The notes: generated by a model from the sequence alone, not told the origin. Positions 34,174-43,253 are shown, counted from the stretch's first letter. The stretch: DNA of 64,000 nucleotides from Subtercola boreus (GCF_003399625.1 NZ_NBXA01000026.1:310001-374000); one strand, 5' to 3'. Translations and numbers: made by a program.

Positions 34174-35304
34174 TTACTGGATCGCCGCGGCCCAGTTGGT
34201 CGACAGAAGAGCGGCGGCAGCGGTGCTCTGGTCGGAGGTCGGCGAGACGAAGGTGTCGGGCATCTTGCCGACCGCGGCCTCAGCTGCGGCATCCACCGTG
34301 CCAGCCGTCGTCATCGAGCTGAGCAGCACCGGGAACGCTCCCGCTGCGAGGTACAGGTTCTGAGCATCCGGGCTGTAGAGGAACTCCTGCCAGAGGCGGG
34401 CGGCCGCGGGATGCGGGGCGTCCTTGCTGATCGCCTGGTTGTAGTAGCTGCCGTAGGCCGTGCCGGGCAGAATCGTGGTCTTCCAGCCCGGGGTCGCCGC
34501 TGCGGCCGCGAGGTTGTTGTAGCTCCAGTCGAAGACGACCGCGGTCTCGCCCGAGGCGATCGTGGCCGGCGTCGGGTCGACCGTGAGAAAGTTGCCGGCC
34601 TTGTTCAACTTCTGGAAGAAGTCGATCCCGGGCTGGAAGTCGTCGAGCGTTCCACCCGACTGCACAGCGGCGAGTCCGACAGCGGCGAAGGCTGCGCCGG
34701 CCTGGGTCGGGTCGCCGTTGATCGCGACCTTGCCCTTGTAGTCGGCACCGAGCAGGTCGTCGAGCTTCGCCGGGGCGGTCTTGATGACGTTCGAGTTGTA
34801 GCCGATCGACATGAGACCGGTGTAGTCGTTGACCCAGAGGCCGGTCGACTCCTTGTTCTCGTCGGGGATGTCGCCCCAGGCGGACACCTTGTAGGGAGCG
34901 AACTTGTCGGTGTTGGCGAGCGCGACCGCCGGGCCGACATCCACCACATCGGGTGCGGTGTCCTGGCCGGCGAGGCTTGTGATCGCGGTGATCTCCTCGG
35001 CGCTGGATGCATCGGGGCTCGCCGAATTCACGGTGATCCCGTACTTCGCCTTGAAGGCCTCGATGATCTTGCCGTAGTTGGCCCAGTCGTCGGGGAGGGC
35101 GATGACGTTGAGCGATCCCTCGGCCTTGGCCGCGGCGGCGAGCCCGTCGAGGTCGCCGAACGCCGAGGCGCTGGTGGCGGTCTTGGCGTCGACGGCAGAG
35201 GCAGAACCGCCGGTGGTCGAGGCGGTCGAGGAGCAGGCGGTCAGCGCGAGGGCAGCGACCGCGAGTGCGGCGATTCCCATCGTGCTGCGACGAAAAGTGA
35301 ACAA
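34174..35304 (-). CDS. ABC transporter substrate-binding lipoprotein
   Basis: A 376-residue extracellular binding protein. The lipoprotein signal is RR at residues 5-6, a hydrophobic core, then LTAC with C24 as lipid-modified cysteine. The rest is a two-lobed type II binding protein (LNVIALPDDWANYGKIIEAFKAKYG, VVFDWSYNNLA, DAPHPAAARLWQEFLYSPDAQ), close to the PotD/FbpA/ThiB class. The start is TTG, supported by GGAGGA just upstream; an internal ATG at 35280 would drop the basic n-region. The ligand cannot be read. Its divergent neighbour (VOC protein) gives no clue. Confidence 0.9.
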   Translation of the reverse strand: MFTFRRSTMGIAALAVAALALTACSSTASTTGGSASAVDAKTATSASAFGDLDGLAAAAKAEGSLNVIALPDDWANYGKIIEAFKAKYGITVNSASPDASSAEEITAITSLAGQDTAPDVVDVGPAVALANTDKFAPYKVSAWGDIPDENKESTGLWVNDYTGLMSIGYNSNVIKTAPAKLDDLLGADYKGKVAINGDPTQAGAAFAAVGLAAVQSGGTLDDFQPGIDFFQKLNKAGNFLTVDPTPATIASGETAVVFDWSYNNLAAAAATPGWKTTILPGTAYGSYYNQAISKDAPHPAAARLWQEFLYSPDAQNLYLAAGAFPVLLSSMTTAGTVDAAAEAAVGKMPDTFVSPTSDQSTAAAALLSTNWAAAIQ

Positions 35305-35519
35305 GATTCCTCCGGTACATCGCTGGTGGTGCCCGCGTGGGAGTGCAGGCTGCTGGGCCACCGGGGCGACATCCACACGTTAGGAGGAGGGCGCGTACGG
35401 GCCGCAGAGCGCTCGGAGACAGCAGGTGAAGAACGCCTTAACGGATGCCCCCGCGACGACCGACGCGGACCCGACCGTTCCCGTTGCGACCATGCGCATT
35501 CGGGGGCAGGGTGTTCGTC

Positions 35520-35936
35520 ATGTCCTCCTTCATTTCGCACACCACCGTCGACTGCACCGACGCCTACGCCCTCTCGACCTGGTGGAAGGCCACGCTCGGC
35601 TACACCGACCTCGCCGACGACCCCAACGGGCCGGGAGACGAGGAGTGCATGATCCGCGATCCCGAGTCGGGCCAGATGCTTCTCTTCGTCGAGACACCCG
35701 ACGCCGTCGAGACGAAACAGCGTGCCGGCAAGAACCGGATCCACTTCGACCTCCGACCTCGTCACCTCCCGCAGCAGGAGGAGGTCGACGCCCTGGTGAG
35801 CCGGGGCGCTTCGGTTGTCGCCGATCTTCGCGGAAAGTACGGGCCGGGCACCGGATGGGTCGTGCTCGCCGATCCCGAAGACAACGAGTTCTGCGTGCTG
35901 CGGTCCGAGGCCGAACGAGCGGAGGCGGGGGCCTAG
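35520..35936 (+). CDS. VOC-family (glyoxalase/dioxygenase fold) protein
   Basis: A 138-residue VOC-fold protein. Two beta-alpha-beta-beta-beta units are visible: HTTVDCTDAYALSTWWKATLGYT and IHFDLRPRHLPQQEEVDALVSRGASVVADLRG, ending WVVLADPEDNEFCVLRS. The metal/ligand side chains (H7, the Glu in ECMI, H90 area, E in NEFC) are typical. It could be a glyoxalase, resistance or extradiol-type protein. GGGGGCAGGG precedes the ATG by 9 or more bases. The 215 bases upstream (35305-35519) contain only the divergent promoter region, with no clear motif. Confidence 0.85.
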   Translation: MSSFISHTTVDCTDAYALSTWWKATLGYTDLADDPNGPGDEECMIRDPESGQMLLFVETPDAVETKQRAGKNRIHFDLRPRHLPQQEEVDALVSRGASVVADLRGKYGPGTGWVVLADPEDNEFCVLRSEAERAEAGA

Positions 35937-35998
35937 GGCATCTGCACCCATGGCGCAAGCCTCGGGGCAGATACCGTTCGTGGGGTACAAAAGAGTGC

Positions 35999-36331
35999 AT
36001 GGACAGAATCCACTATTCGGGCGATTCGATCCTGACAGGATCGGAGATCGCCAGGGCGCTGCTCGACTACGCCGGGGCCCTTGCGGCCAGCACTGGGTCG
36101 GAGACCGTCGTCATCCCGTGCCTGCACGACAATGGCACCATCGGCAGCGTGCGACTGCTGGTCGGCCCGGCGAGCCAGATCATCTCGGCGTCCGAGTACA
36201 GCGAGCACGCCGAGCTGGTCGACGACGCCCTGGTGGCCGAGTTCGACCGGCACACCGCCCGCCTGCGGAGCACCAATGTGGCGGGCCCCGCAGATCCGAT
36301 TGCCTACACTGAAGAATTCGACGACCTCTAG
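35999..36331 (+). CDS. hypothetical protein
   Basis: A 110-residue soluble acidic protein of no family I recognise. An alpha/beta fold is suggested: helix SEIARALLDYAGALAAS, strand ETVVIPCLHDNG, strand VRLLVGPASQIISASE, and a C-terminal helix. TACAAA (35986-35991) is 7 bases before the ATG, consistent with a leaderless start. It precedes the lipid kinase by 9 bases on the same strand and is probably in its operon. Confidence 0.65.
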   Translation: MDRIHYSGDSILTGSEIARALLDYAGALAASTGSETVVIPCLHDNGTIGSVRLLVGPASQIISASEYSEHAELVDDALVAEFDRHTARLRSTNVAGPADPIAYTEEFDDL

Positions 36332-36340
36332 GAGACCCGC

Positions 36341-37321
36341 GTGCCCGACGCCACCCCCGCCGCCACCCGAGTAGCCGCTGTTGTCTACAACCCGATCAAG
36401 GTCGATGTCGACCTGCTGAAGACGATCGTGGCCGCCGAATCCTCCGCTGCAGGCTGGGGCGAGTCGCTCTTCTTCGAGACCACCGTCGAGGATGTGGGCC
36501 AGGATGCCACGAAGAAAGCTCTCGAGGCGGGTGTCGACCTCGTGCTCGCAGCGGGCGGCGACGGCACCGTCCGTGCGGTGACGGAAGCCCTGCGGGGCAG
36601 CGGAGTCGCGCTCGCACTCCTGCCGTCGGGCACCGGCAACCTCCTCGCCCGCAACCTGGATCTCACCCTGAACGATCTCGAGCACTCCGTGCATACCGCC
36701 TTCACGGGCACGAACCGGTCGATCGACCTCGGAGTGATCGACATCGAGAGGCAGGGCGGCAAACGGGACAGGCACGTCTTCGTTGTGATGGCCGGCATGG
36801 GCATCGACGCGAAGATGATCCAGAACACCGACGACGACCTCAAGGCGAAAGCCGGCTGGGCGGCGTACGTCCGTGCCATCGTGACCTCGCTCCGCGACCC
36901 CGAAGAGCTGCACCTTCGATTCCGGAAGGATGACGGGCCGGTGGTGCGGGAGAAGGCGAACACGCTCATCATCGGCAACTGCGGGTCACTGCCGGCGAAC
37001 ATCCTGCTCATGCCCGACGCTGTCGTCGACGACGGCTCGCTCGACCTCCTCGTCATGCGGCCGGGCGGCGTGCTCGGCTGGCTCCGCATCTGGACGAAGG
37101 TCGCCTGGGTCAACGGTGTGGTGCGTCGCACGAAGCTCGGCCGGACTCTCGTCGGCGAGCACCGCAACGACCACGAACTCGAGTACAGCACCGTGAAGAA
37201 GTTCACGGCCCGCCTGTCCCGGCCCGAGGAGATCGAGCTCGACGGCGACGCTTTCGGTCGTGCCACGGCCTTCAACGCCTGGGTGGAACCGAGCGCGCTC
37301 GACGTGCGGGTGCCCGCCTAG
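36341..37321 (+). CDS. diacylglycerol kinase family lipid kinase
   Basis: A 326-residue lipid kinase (DAGK catalytic domain, YegS/DgkB type). The nucleotide-binding loop AAGGDGTV is at residues 70-77 and PSGTGNLLARNL at about 95-106; FVVMAGMGIDA and the C-terminal IELDGDAF follow. It phosphorylates diacylglycerol or another lipid at the membrane. GTG start at 36341, with GGAGA 5 bases upstream, 9 bases after the preceding gene. Confidence 0.92.
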   Translation: MPDATPAATRVAAVVYNPIKVDVDLLKTIVAAESSAAGWGESLFFETTVEDVGQDATKKALEAGVDLVLAAGGDGTVRAVTEALRGSGVALALLPSGTGNLLARNLDLTLNDLEHSVHTAFTGTNRSIDLGVIDIERQGGKRDRHVFVVMAGMGIDAKMIQNTDDDLKAKAGWAAYVRAIVTSLRDPEELHLRFRKDDGPVVREKANTLIIGNCGSLPANILLMPDAVVDDGSLDLLVMRPGGVLGWLRIWTKVAWVNGVVRRTKLGRTLVGEHRNDHELEYSTVKKFTARLSRPEEIELDGDAFGRATAFNAWVEPSALDVRVPA

Positions 37322-37381
37322 TTTCGACCGCCGATCGTGTCGAGCTCCCCCCGGGCATCCTCCGGGAGCACCACACAGCCG

Positions 37382-38497
37382 CTATGCGTGCGTCTGCGCT
37401 GCCACCACGAACAGAACCGCCGGGCCACCGAGCAGCACGATGAGACCCGCGGCCTGCGTGATCCGCCGCCATACGGTCGCTCGCGTCTGGATGCGCTGGA
37501 CCTGCTCGCCGGCGCCGCTCGTGCCACGGGGGCCGCCGTACCGCGAAGCCGAGCGCGTGACCTTCCGGCCGACCGTGTTCATCACATCGGCCACCGCCTG
37601 CCACCAGCTCGGATCGATGAGCACGTCGAAGTAACCCCGCGTGTAGAGGTAGAGCCGGTCATCCACGATCTCGACGTCGAAACGGGAGGCGTTGTCGATC
37701 AGGAGGGCCATCACATCGGGCGTCAGAACGTAGAGCGCCTCCTGCTGGGCTCCTTCGCGGGCGTAGGTGTCGAAATGTCTGTCGAAGTCGCCCTCGAGTC
37801 GCACCCGTTCACCGCCAGCGACGGAGAACGGCATAGCGGCCCCGCTGCGCTGCGAATGCAGCCAGATGTTCGGCATCGACCGCGGAAGCGGGATCTCCGC
37901 GAAGACCCAGTCCTGGGTTCTCGCCCGTTCGGAGAAAAGAAAGTACTGCACGTGCCCAACGCGCACACGCGGGCTGTCTGACACCAGGAGCGGCGCAACG
38001 ACGACGGCCCGGCCTCCGGGAGGAGCGAACATCGTGCCGGGGAAACCCGGCACCGAGGTGCCGGCCGCCCGCACGCTCGCGACGGAGGCTTCCCACTCGA
38101 GCTTCACGCGCATCCGATTGGCGCGCGCGAACCGGCGGAGCAGGAACAGCCCGGTCAGCTGATAGTCGAGCCGCCGGTACGGCAGGAGCCCCACGATCGG
38201 AGCGACCACGAGCGCGACGCCCGCGAACAGCAGGAACAACACCACGAAGCGGGACCTGGATGTCGGCAGGAACGAATCGGCCTGGAAGACCCGGAGCCCC
38301 AGCAGCACCAGCGTGTTGAGTGCGAAACCGACCACAAGCGTGGCCGCGGCGAGAAACGTGACGCTGGTTCGTAGACGCTTCTGCCAGAGCGCCGGGTTGT
38401 CAGCCGCCCAGTACCGCTCGATCTCCTTCGCCGGCGGGAGACGCTCCAGCCCGGTCGTGTCGAAGACGGCGAGATCGGGAACTGCTGCAGGAGCCAT
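37382..38497 (-). CDS. membrane protein, DUF3137-like
   Basis: A 371-residue protein with two hydrophobic helices near residues 45-70 and 85-105, a large soluble domain, and a final helix near 350-368. The soluble part (LEGDFDRHFDTYAREGAQQEALYVLTPDVMALLIDNASRFDVEIVDDRLYLYTRG) resembles DUF3137 proteins, which have this segment after a DF..F..Y motif. Function is unknown. TAGGCT (revcomp 38504-38509) lies 6 bases before the ATG, a leaderless promoter. Confidence 0.75.
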   Translation of the reverse strand: MAPAAVPDLAVFDTTGLERLPPAKEIERYWAADNPALWQKRLRTSVTFLAAATLVVGFALNTLVLLGLRVFQADSFLPTSRSRFVVLFLLFAGVALVVAPIVGLLPYRRLDYQLTGLFLLRRFARANRMRVKLEWEASVASVRAAGTSVPGFPGTMFAPPGGRAVVVAPLLVSDSPRVRVGHVQYFLFSERARTQDWVFAEIPLPRSMPNIWLHSQRSGAAMPFSVAGGERVRLEGDFDRHFDTYAREGAQQEALYVLTPDVMALLIDNASRFDVEIVDDRLYLYTRGYFDVLIDPSWWQAVADVMNTVGRKVTRSASRYGGPRGTSGAGEQVQRIQTRATVWRRITQAAGLIVLLGGPAVLFVVAAQTHA

Positions 38498-38521
38498 CCG
38501 CTCAGCCTAAATCCACATCGC

Positions 38522-39322
38522 TCACGCCGAGGGACGCCCTCGCCCCGCCGTATGCCGGATCTCGAGCGGCCCTGCCTCTGGGCGCAGGATGATCTTGGCC
38601 AGGTAGAGCGGCCGGGAGCTCAGATGCACCGTCTGAGTCACGATCAGAACAGGCGAGGTGGGGCGCATCCCCAGCAGCCTCGCGCGAACCACCCCCGGCG
38701 TGCCCACGCTCAGCTCTGAGCGGCCAGCGCCCAGGGCCGGCCCGAGCTCGGCCGTCAGGGCGCCGAGGCAGGTGAGCTCCCGATCGAGGTTCTCGACGGT
38801 GCGCTCTACCTGTGCGCCGAAAGCGCGGAGGTTCCCGCCTGCCGGCAGATGCTCCTGCACCAGGGCGAGCGGATCTCCGTTGCTCGACAGCAGGGTCTCG
38901 ATGAACAGGCTCGGCGACGTGGGCGCGGTGCCGAGGCCTTCGGCGATGAACGACGCCGATTCCTGCTGCAGCGTCACCTCGGTGCGGCTGAGCGAGAGGT
39001 CAGGAAACCGGTCGGCCAGGATCTGCTCCATCGGGCGCAGCCGCTCGAAGCCGACGGGCGGCTGGGCGGCAGCGACGACACGGCCGATCCCCCGACGGGA
39101 TCGAAGGAGCCCGTCCTCTTCGAGCAGCAGGAGTGCTTCCCGCACGACGGTGCGGCTGACCTCCATCGCGTCGCCGAGTTCGCTCTCGCTCGGGAGCAGC
39201 GATTCCGGTGGCAGGGCACCCGAACGCACGGCGCCCGCGATGCGGTCGTAGACCTCCACGCGAAGCGGTACTCCCGGCCGCGGAGTGATGGGGCCCCTCA
39301 GAACTTTCACGTGGCCATCCAA
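38522..39322 (-). CDS. GntR-family regulator with UTRA domain
   Basis: A 266-residue HutC-type regulator: a winged helix at about 15-85 (LRVEVYDRIAGAVRSGALPPESLLPSESELGDAMEVSRTVVREALLLLEEDGLLRSRRGIGRVV) and a C-terminal UTRA ligand domain ending VTQTVHLSSRPLYLAKIILRP. The start is TTG at 39322 or GTG at 39310; neither has a good ribosome site. It diverges from an MFS transporter across 27 bases that contain a palindrome, so autoregulation with the transporter is likely. Confidence 0.88.
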   Translation of the reverse strand: MDGHVKVLRGPITPRPGVPLRVEVYDRIAGAVRSGALPPESLLPSESELGDAMEVSRTVVREALLLLEEDGLLRSRRGIGRVVAAAQPPVGFERLRPMEQILADRFPDLSLSRTEVTLQQESASFIAEGLGTAPTSPSLFIETLLSSNGDPLALVQEHLPAGGNLRAFGAQVERTVENLDRELTCLGALTAELGPALGAGRSELSVGTPGVVRARLLGMRPTSPVLIVTQTVHLSSRPLYLAKIILRPEAGPLEIRHTAGRGRPSA

Positions 39323-39334
39323 TCATATGTATGT

Positions 39335-39345
39335 GTCAGACTGAC
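39335..39345. promoter_or_regulatory. short palindrome between GntR and MFS genes
   Basis: GTCAG-A-CTGAC is a perfect 5-base palindrome in the 27-base gap between the divergent GntR and MFS genes, 5 bases before the MFS start codon. Its position suits an operator for the adjacent GntR protein. GntR operators are usually short palindromes of this size. Confidence 0.5.
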
Positions 39346-39349
39346 CTGT

Positions 39350-40561
39350 ATGACAAGCTCGTCCTACCCACTCGTCTCGGTGCTCCGGGCCCGCCACACC
39401 GGGTACCTCCTGTTCACGTCGCTCCTCGGGCGGCTCCCCGGTGCGATGGCGGCGCTCGCGATCGTGCAGCTCGTGCGGTCCACGAGCGGGGACTTCGCTT
39501 TCGCCGGGCTCATCACGGCGGTCTACGTCATAGCGGGCGCGGCGGGACAGCCGCTTCTGGGCCGGCTCATCGACAGGCTCGGCCAGGTCGCTGTTCTCGC
39601 CATCAGCGGCGTCCTGAGCTTCCTGGCGTTCACCGGCATGGCACTGACGCTCGACCCGGCGCCGGGAGCCGCCGTGGCACTGGCCGCAGCCGCGGGGCTC
39701 TTCACACCGCCGCTCGAGCCGGCCCTCCGCGCACTGTGGCCGCGCCTGGTGCGCCCGGGCCCGCAACTGAAAGCGGCCTTCAGCCTGGATGCCGGGGCCC
39801 AGGAGATCATCTTCATCGTCGGTCCCCTGCTGACGGTCGCCGGCATCGCCCTCTTCGGCCCGATCGGCAACCTGCTGTTCGCCGGCGGGCTGGGCCTGAT
39901 CGGTGCGCTCGCGTTCATCCTCAATCCTGCTCCGTGGGCCGCTTCGACGGATCGGCAGAGCGACCTCACCCGGTCCGCCAGGGTGCGGTCGCCCATCCTG
40001 ATGCCCGCCATCGCACGGGTCACCGTTTTCACGTTCGGCATCGGCCTCCCCGTCGGGGCACTCACCATCGTCGCGACCGCCTCCGAGGCGGCTCGATCAG
40101 GCACAGGGCTCCCCGGGCTCGCCGGGTGGATCCTCGCCGTGAACGCTGTCGGTGCCCTGGTCGGCGCGACGGTGGTCGGGATCCGGCCGCTCGGCTCGAC
40201 GCCCGCACGTCTGCTCACCCTCTGCGGCACTCTTCTCGCTGTCGGGTACCTCCCGCTCGCCGTCACGGCACTGCCGACGTGGGCCTACCTCCTCGCCGCG
40301 GGCATCTCGGGACTGATGCTCCCTCCAACGCTCGGCCAGGTCTTCGAACGCGTCTCGCAGCTCAGCGCGCCTGCCGCCCTCACGGAGGCGAACGGCTGGA
40401 TCGTCAGCGGCATGACTCTCGGAATCGGCACCGGCACACTCGCGGCCGGCATTGCGGTCGGCGCCTCGGGCACCGCGGCGATCACGTGGATCGTGCTCGC
40501 CGCCTCCGCGCTCACAGCGCTGCTCTCGCTGGTCGTACGACCGGGCAGACGCCACCGCTGA
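39350..40561 (+). CDS. MFS transporter
   Basis: A 403-residue major facilitator protein with about 12 helices; the first loop carries the conserved LGRLIDRLGQ-like motif A (residues 62-71) and the domain duplication is clear. It resembles actinobacterial drug/metabolite exporters. The ATG at 39350 is 27 bases from the divergent GntR start, whose product probably controls it. No ribosome site is strong. Confidence 0.9.
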   Translation: MTSSSYPLVSVLRARHTGYLLFTSLLGRLPGAMAALAIVQLVRSTSGDFAFAGLITAVYVIAGAAGQPLLGRLIDRLGQVAVLAISGVLSFLAFTGMALTLDPAPGAAVALAAAAGLFTPPLEPALRALWPRLVRPGPQLKAAFSLDAGAQEIIFIVGPLLTVAGIALFGPIGNLLFAGGLGLIGALAFILNPAPWAASTDRQSDLTRSARVRSPILMPAIARVTVFTFGIGLPVGALTIVATASEAARSGTGLPGLAGWILAVNAVGALVGATVVGIRPLGSTPARLLTLCGTLLAVGYLPLAVTALPTWAYLLAAGISGLMLPPTLGQVFERVSQLSAPAALTEANGWIVSGMTLGIGTGTLAAGIAVGASGTAAITWIVLAASALTALLSLVVRPGRRHR

Positions 40562-40580
40562 CGTCCCCTTCGCGGCCCAC

Positions 40581-40895
40581 CTACCGATTCGGTTCGCCGG
40601 CGATCTCCCGGAGCGCTGCCAGATGGGCCGCCCAGGCGGAGCGCCCCAGACGGGTGAGGGTGAGGGAGGTGCGCGGCATCTTGCCGACGAACGACTTGCC
40701 CACGGAGAGGTACCCCGCGGACTCCAGCGACGAGACCTGCTTGCTCAGCGCCGAGTCGGTGATCTCGACCGCGTCCCGCACCTCCCCGAATCCGAGCGTG
40801 CCAGCGCGGTCGAGCGCTGCCACGATCGAGAAGCGAACGGGGTTCTGCAGAAGATCATCGAGCCGGTGCCGTGGATGCTGCTCGAGGGCGGTCAC
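40581..40895 (-). CDS. winged-helix transcription regulator
   Basis: A 104-residue protein that is essentially one winged helix: LDDLLQNPVRFSIVAALDRAGTLGFGEVRDAVEITDSALSKQVSSLESAGYLSVGKSFVGKMPRTSLTLTRLG. It resembles the PadR/MarR-like HTH_27 (DNA-binding winged) proteins that pair with small membrane proteins. GTG start at 40895 overlaps the stop of the preceding gene (GTGA), so regulator and membrane protein are made together. A repeated palindrome upstream of that gene (41353-41383) is the likely target. Confidence 0.88.
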   Translation of the reverse strand: MTALEQHPRHRLDDLLQNPVRFSIVAALDRAGTLGFGEVRDAVEITDSALSKQVSSLESAGYLSVGKSFVGKMPRTSLTLTRLGRSAWAAHLAALREIAGEPNR

Positions 40896-41323
40896 GAACG
40901 AGCCTCGCGTGCCGCGCAAATCATCGCCACCACGAGCACGAGTCCGGATGCGATGCCGGCCAGGAGAACAGATCCGTGCGCCCAGATGGCGACGGCGAGT
41001 GCCGCAGCGTACGCGATGAACCAGCTCACGATGTACCCCGTCCAGCGGCGGCTGCGAGAGAACGCCGATCGGCCCTGGATACTCGCCATGAAGAAGATCA
41101 GGAGCGCGAACACCACAGCGAGCGTGCCGACGTAGGCGAGCCCGAAGGCGTCTCCTGCGGTCAACGCCATCGCGAACGTTCCCATCGACGTCGCCACGCC
41201 GAGCGCGAGAATGAATGCGATGTAGGGCCAGCGGGTGGCGTTGTGCGCGGAGCGACTCAGCCGATCTGCCTTGTCGAGGAGGCGCTGGGCCTCCGTGGCG
41301 GTCATGGTGGGTGTGGTGTCCAT
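40892..41323 (-). CDS. small four-helix membrane protein
   Basis: A 143-residue protein with a 30-residue polar N-terminal helix (TATEAQRLLDKADRLSR) and four hydrophobic segments (about 32-50, 58-78, 95-113 and 118-136). Function unknown; such proteins are commonly co-encoded with a PadR-like regulator as here. AAAGGA lies about 7 bases before the ATG. Divergent from nothing: its upstream gap to 41417 holds a palindromic repeat. Confidence 0.8.
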   Translation of the reverse strand: MDTTPTMTATEAQRLLDKADRLSRSAHNATRWPYIAFILALGVATSMGTFAMALTAGDAFGLAYVGTLAVVFALLIFFMASIQGRSAFSRSRRWTGYIVSWFIAYAAALAVAIWAHGSVLLAGIASGLVLVVAMICAAREARS

Positions 41324-41352
41324 TCGTGATCCTTTCGCCTGGTCCCATCATC

Positions 41353-41383
41353 GCAACTACTTACCGCTTTCGCAAGTACTTGC
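41353..41383. promoter_or_regulatory. repeated GCAASTACTT operator-like site
   Basis: GCAACTACTT (41353-41362) and GCAAGTACTT (41372-41381) are direct repeats 19 bases apart; the second is part of a perfect palindrome GCAAGT-ACTTGC (41372-41383). The site lies 30 to 60 bases before the start of the membrane-protein and winged-helix operon, which is where an autoregulatory operator is expected. Confidence 0.6.
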
Positions 41384-41416
41384 ATACGCTCTGCATGGGC
41401 AGCCGGGCGCTCGGGG

Positions 41417-42568
41417 TCAGCAGGCGGTGGGACTGCTTCGACAGGCGGACGCCCAGGCTGTGACCGCGACGTCGGCATTCTGGATGAGATCGCCGGTCAT
41501 CGGCAGCGCCACCCGTTCCGCGCCGGGGTACGGGGCGAGGTGGAGGTAGGCGACCGTGTGGTCGGGGTCCCTGGGTTGGGCATCCCAGCCGAGCCGGGCG
41601 GTCACCGACTGGCCGGCACTCAGGATGATCGGGGCAGGGCCCGGGTCATCGGAGGTGAAGGATCCGCCGTGCACGAGGTGCAGGGCGAGCAGGAAGTCGT
41701 TCGCGTCGGCGAACGCGAGGTCGGGATACCCGTTCAGCACGCAGTCGACCCCGGTGTGGTTGGTCGCCAGCAGCTGGAGGGAACGATGGCCGGCCGCACC
41801 ATCGACTGCGCCGGCCTCCAGGGCGAGTTGGTCGTCGCTGCACCACTGCGGGTCGACGACGGGTGATCCCTCAGCGACCAGCGGAACGGCGGGTCCCGTC
41901 GGCTGAACGATCGGTGCGGGGTCGGACGGATCGGCGGGCACGCTGTACCCCGTGAGCGATGACGAGACGACCACTCCCAGAACGGACACCGCAGCGACCG
42001 CCCCGACGAGCATCCGTGAGACACGCCCAAGTTTCCGCGCGGATGCCCGGGACGAGAGCCCGGCTCCATCCGCCCCGGCGAGCAGCACGGCCGGGATCCA
42101 GCCCCACACGAGGCCCCAGAGAACGCCCGACCGGATGGCGTCGGGGAAGCCGTCGAACGCGTTCCAGACGCGGCTCGGCGGCCAGTCGTGGAGAGTCTGC
42201 CCGAGGGCCAGGGCGAAGCCCACGAGGGCGGCCGCGAGGAGGGCTGTGAACCACGCTGTCACCGTGCGGCTCAAGCGACTGGTGACGCGATCCGATCCGG
42301 ATTCCGCGCCCGGAAACCGGCCCGCTGCCAGTCGCGAAGCGATGACGATCAGCGCGCCGACCGCCACGGCGGACACGATGGGGGTGACGACGTTCCAGGG
42401 CGGATCGGAGACCCAGGTCACCGAGCGGACCGCGGCGGGGAACACGAGGTCGGCAAGCGACGACGGCAGTGTGCTCTTGAAGGTCAGCGCGATGTTCAGC
42501 CCGTTGACGAGCATCCAGAGCGCAGCAGCGACGACGCCCGCCAGGAGGGGCTTCCCGTCGCGAGTCAT
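41417..42568 (-). CDS. membrane protein with DUF4232 extracellular domain
   Basis: A 383-residue protein with about five transmembrane segments in the first 210 residues and an external C-terminal DUF4232 domain (from about 225): WCSDDQLALEAGAVDGAAGHRSLQLLATNHTGVDCVLNGYPDLAF is the family core with two cysteines. Function unknown. The ATG overlaps the Xre gene stop (ATGA), so it is the third gene of a DUF2975, Xre, DUF4232 operon. Confidence 0.85.
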   Translation of the reverse strand: MTRDGKPLLAGVVAAALWMLVNGLNIALTFKSTLPSSLADLVFPAAVRSVTWVSDPPWNVVTPIVSAVAVGALIVIASRLAAGRFPGAESGSDRVTSRLSRTVTAWFTALLAAALVGFALALGQTLHDWPPSRVWNAFDGFPDAIRSGVLWGLVWGWIPAVLLAGADGAGLSSRASARKLGRVSRMLVGAVAAVSVLGVVVSSSLTGYSVPADPSDPAPIVQPTGPAVPLVAEGSPVVDPQWCSDDQLALEAGAVDGAAGHRSLQLLATNHTGVDCVLNGYPDLAFADANDFLLALHLVHGGSFTSDDPGPAPIILSAGQSVTARLGWDAQPRDPDHTVAYLHLAPYPGAERVALPMTGDLIQNADVAVTAWASACRSSPTAC

Positions 42569-42774
42569 TCGTCGGGCACGTAGCTGAGGATGTCACCGGG
42601 CTGGCAGCCGAGCGCCTCGCAGATCGCGTCGAGGGTGGTGAACCGGATCGCTTTGGCGCGCCCGTTCTTCAGGATCGACACGTTCGCCACGGCGAGGTCG
42701 ATCGCTGTGGCGAGTTCGGTGACGGACATCTTGCGTTTGGCAAGTTCCACGTCGAGGTTGATGACGATCGGCAT
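42565..42774 (-). CDS. small Xre-family (YozG-like) regulator
   Basis: A 69-residue single-domain helix-turn-helix protein: ELAKRKMSVTELATAIDLAVANVSILKNGRAKAIRFTTLDAICEALGCQPGDILSYV. Such proteins nearly always follow a DUF2975 membrane-protein gene, as here. Its ATG overlaps the DUF2975 stop by one base (TGATG) and its stop overlaps the next start by 4 bases. It probably represses its own operon. Confidence 0.92.
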   Translation of the reverse strand: MPIVINLDVELAKRKMSVTELATAIDLAVANVSILKNGRAKAIRFTTLDAICEALGCQPGDILSYVPDE

Positions 42775-43253
42775 CAGATGACCTCGGCCAGTTCGGACTG
42801 GTACTGGATCGCGGTCTGCAACAGACGCCGCATGACCACCACGACGAGCGCCAGCGCGACGGCCACGCCCACGGCCGCCGCTGCAACCACGGCCAGCACC
42901 GCCTCGGCCTCGTGCGACGGCTGCGTCTGGCTGACGAGGAAGTAGACGAACCCGCAGGCCGCGAACACGGCGGCGAGGCCGAGAGCGGCGATCGCCGTGT
43001 TGGTCCACCGGTCGGCACGGGTGCGGGCGTCGAAGATCGACGTGTCGCGAACCATGCCCGCGAGCATCCAGACGCTGATCAGCACGGCCTCGACACACAG
43101 CGCACCGGCGACGATGAGGCAGACCAAAACGACACCGGACACACCCCCGACGATCGGCGCGGCCAGCGAGCCCGCCCAGACCTGCACAGCGACACACGCA
43201 CCGAAGAGCGCGACGAGCAACACGCGGAGGAACACATCGACAAACCCGGTCAT
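42774..43253 (-). CDS. DUF2975 membrane protein
   Basis: A 159-residue protein with four hydrophobic segments, the DUF2975 layout, with DARTRADRWTNTAIAALGLA between helices 2 and 3 as conserved loop. It is coupled to the Xre gene by a one-base stop/start overlap, the common arrangement for this pair. The ATG at 43253 was preferred over an earlier in-frame start at 43304, which only adds Tyr/Arg-rich sequence. Function unknown. Confidence 0.85.
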   Translation of the reverse strand: MTGFVDVFLRVLLVALFGACVAVQVWAGSLAAPIVGGVSGVVLVCLIVAGALCVEAVLISVWMLAGMVRDTSIFDARTRADRWTNTAIAALGLAAVFAACGFVYFLVSQTQPSHEAEAVLAVVAAAAVGVAVALALVVVVMRRLLQTAIQYQSELAEVI

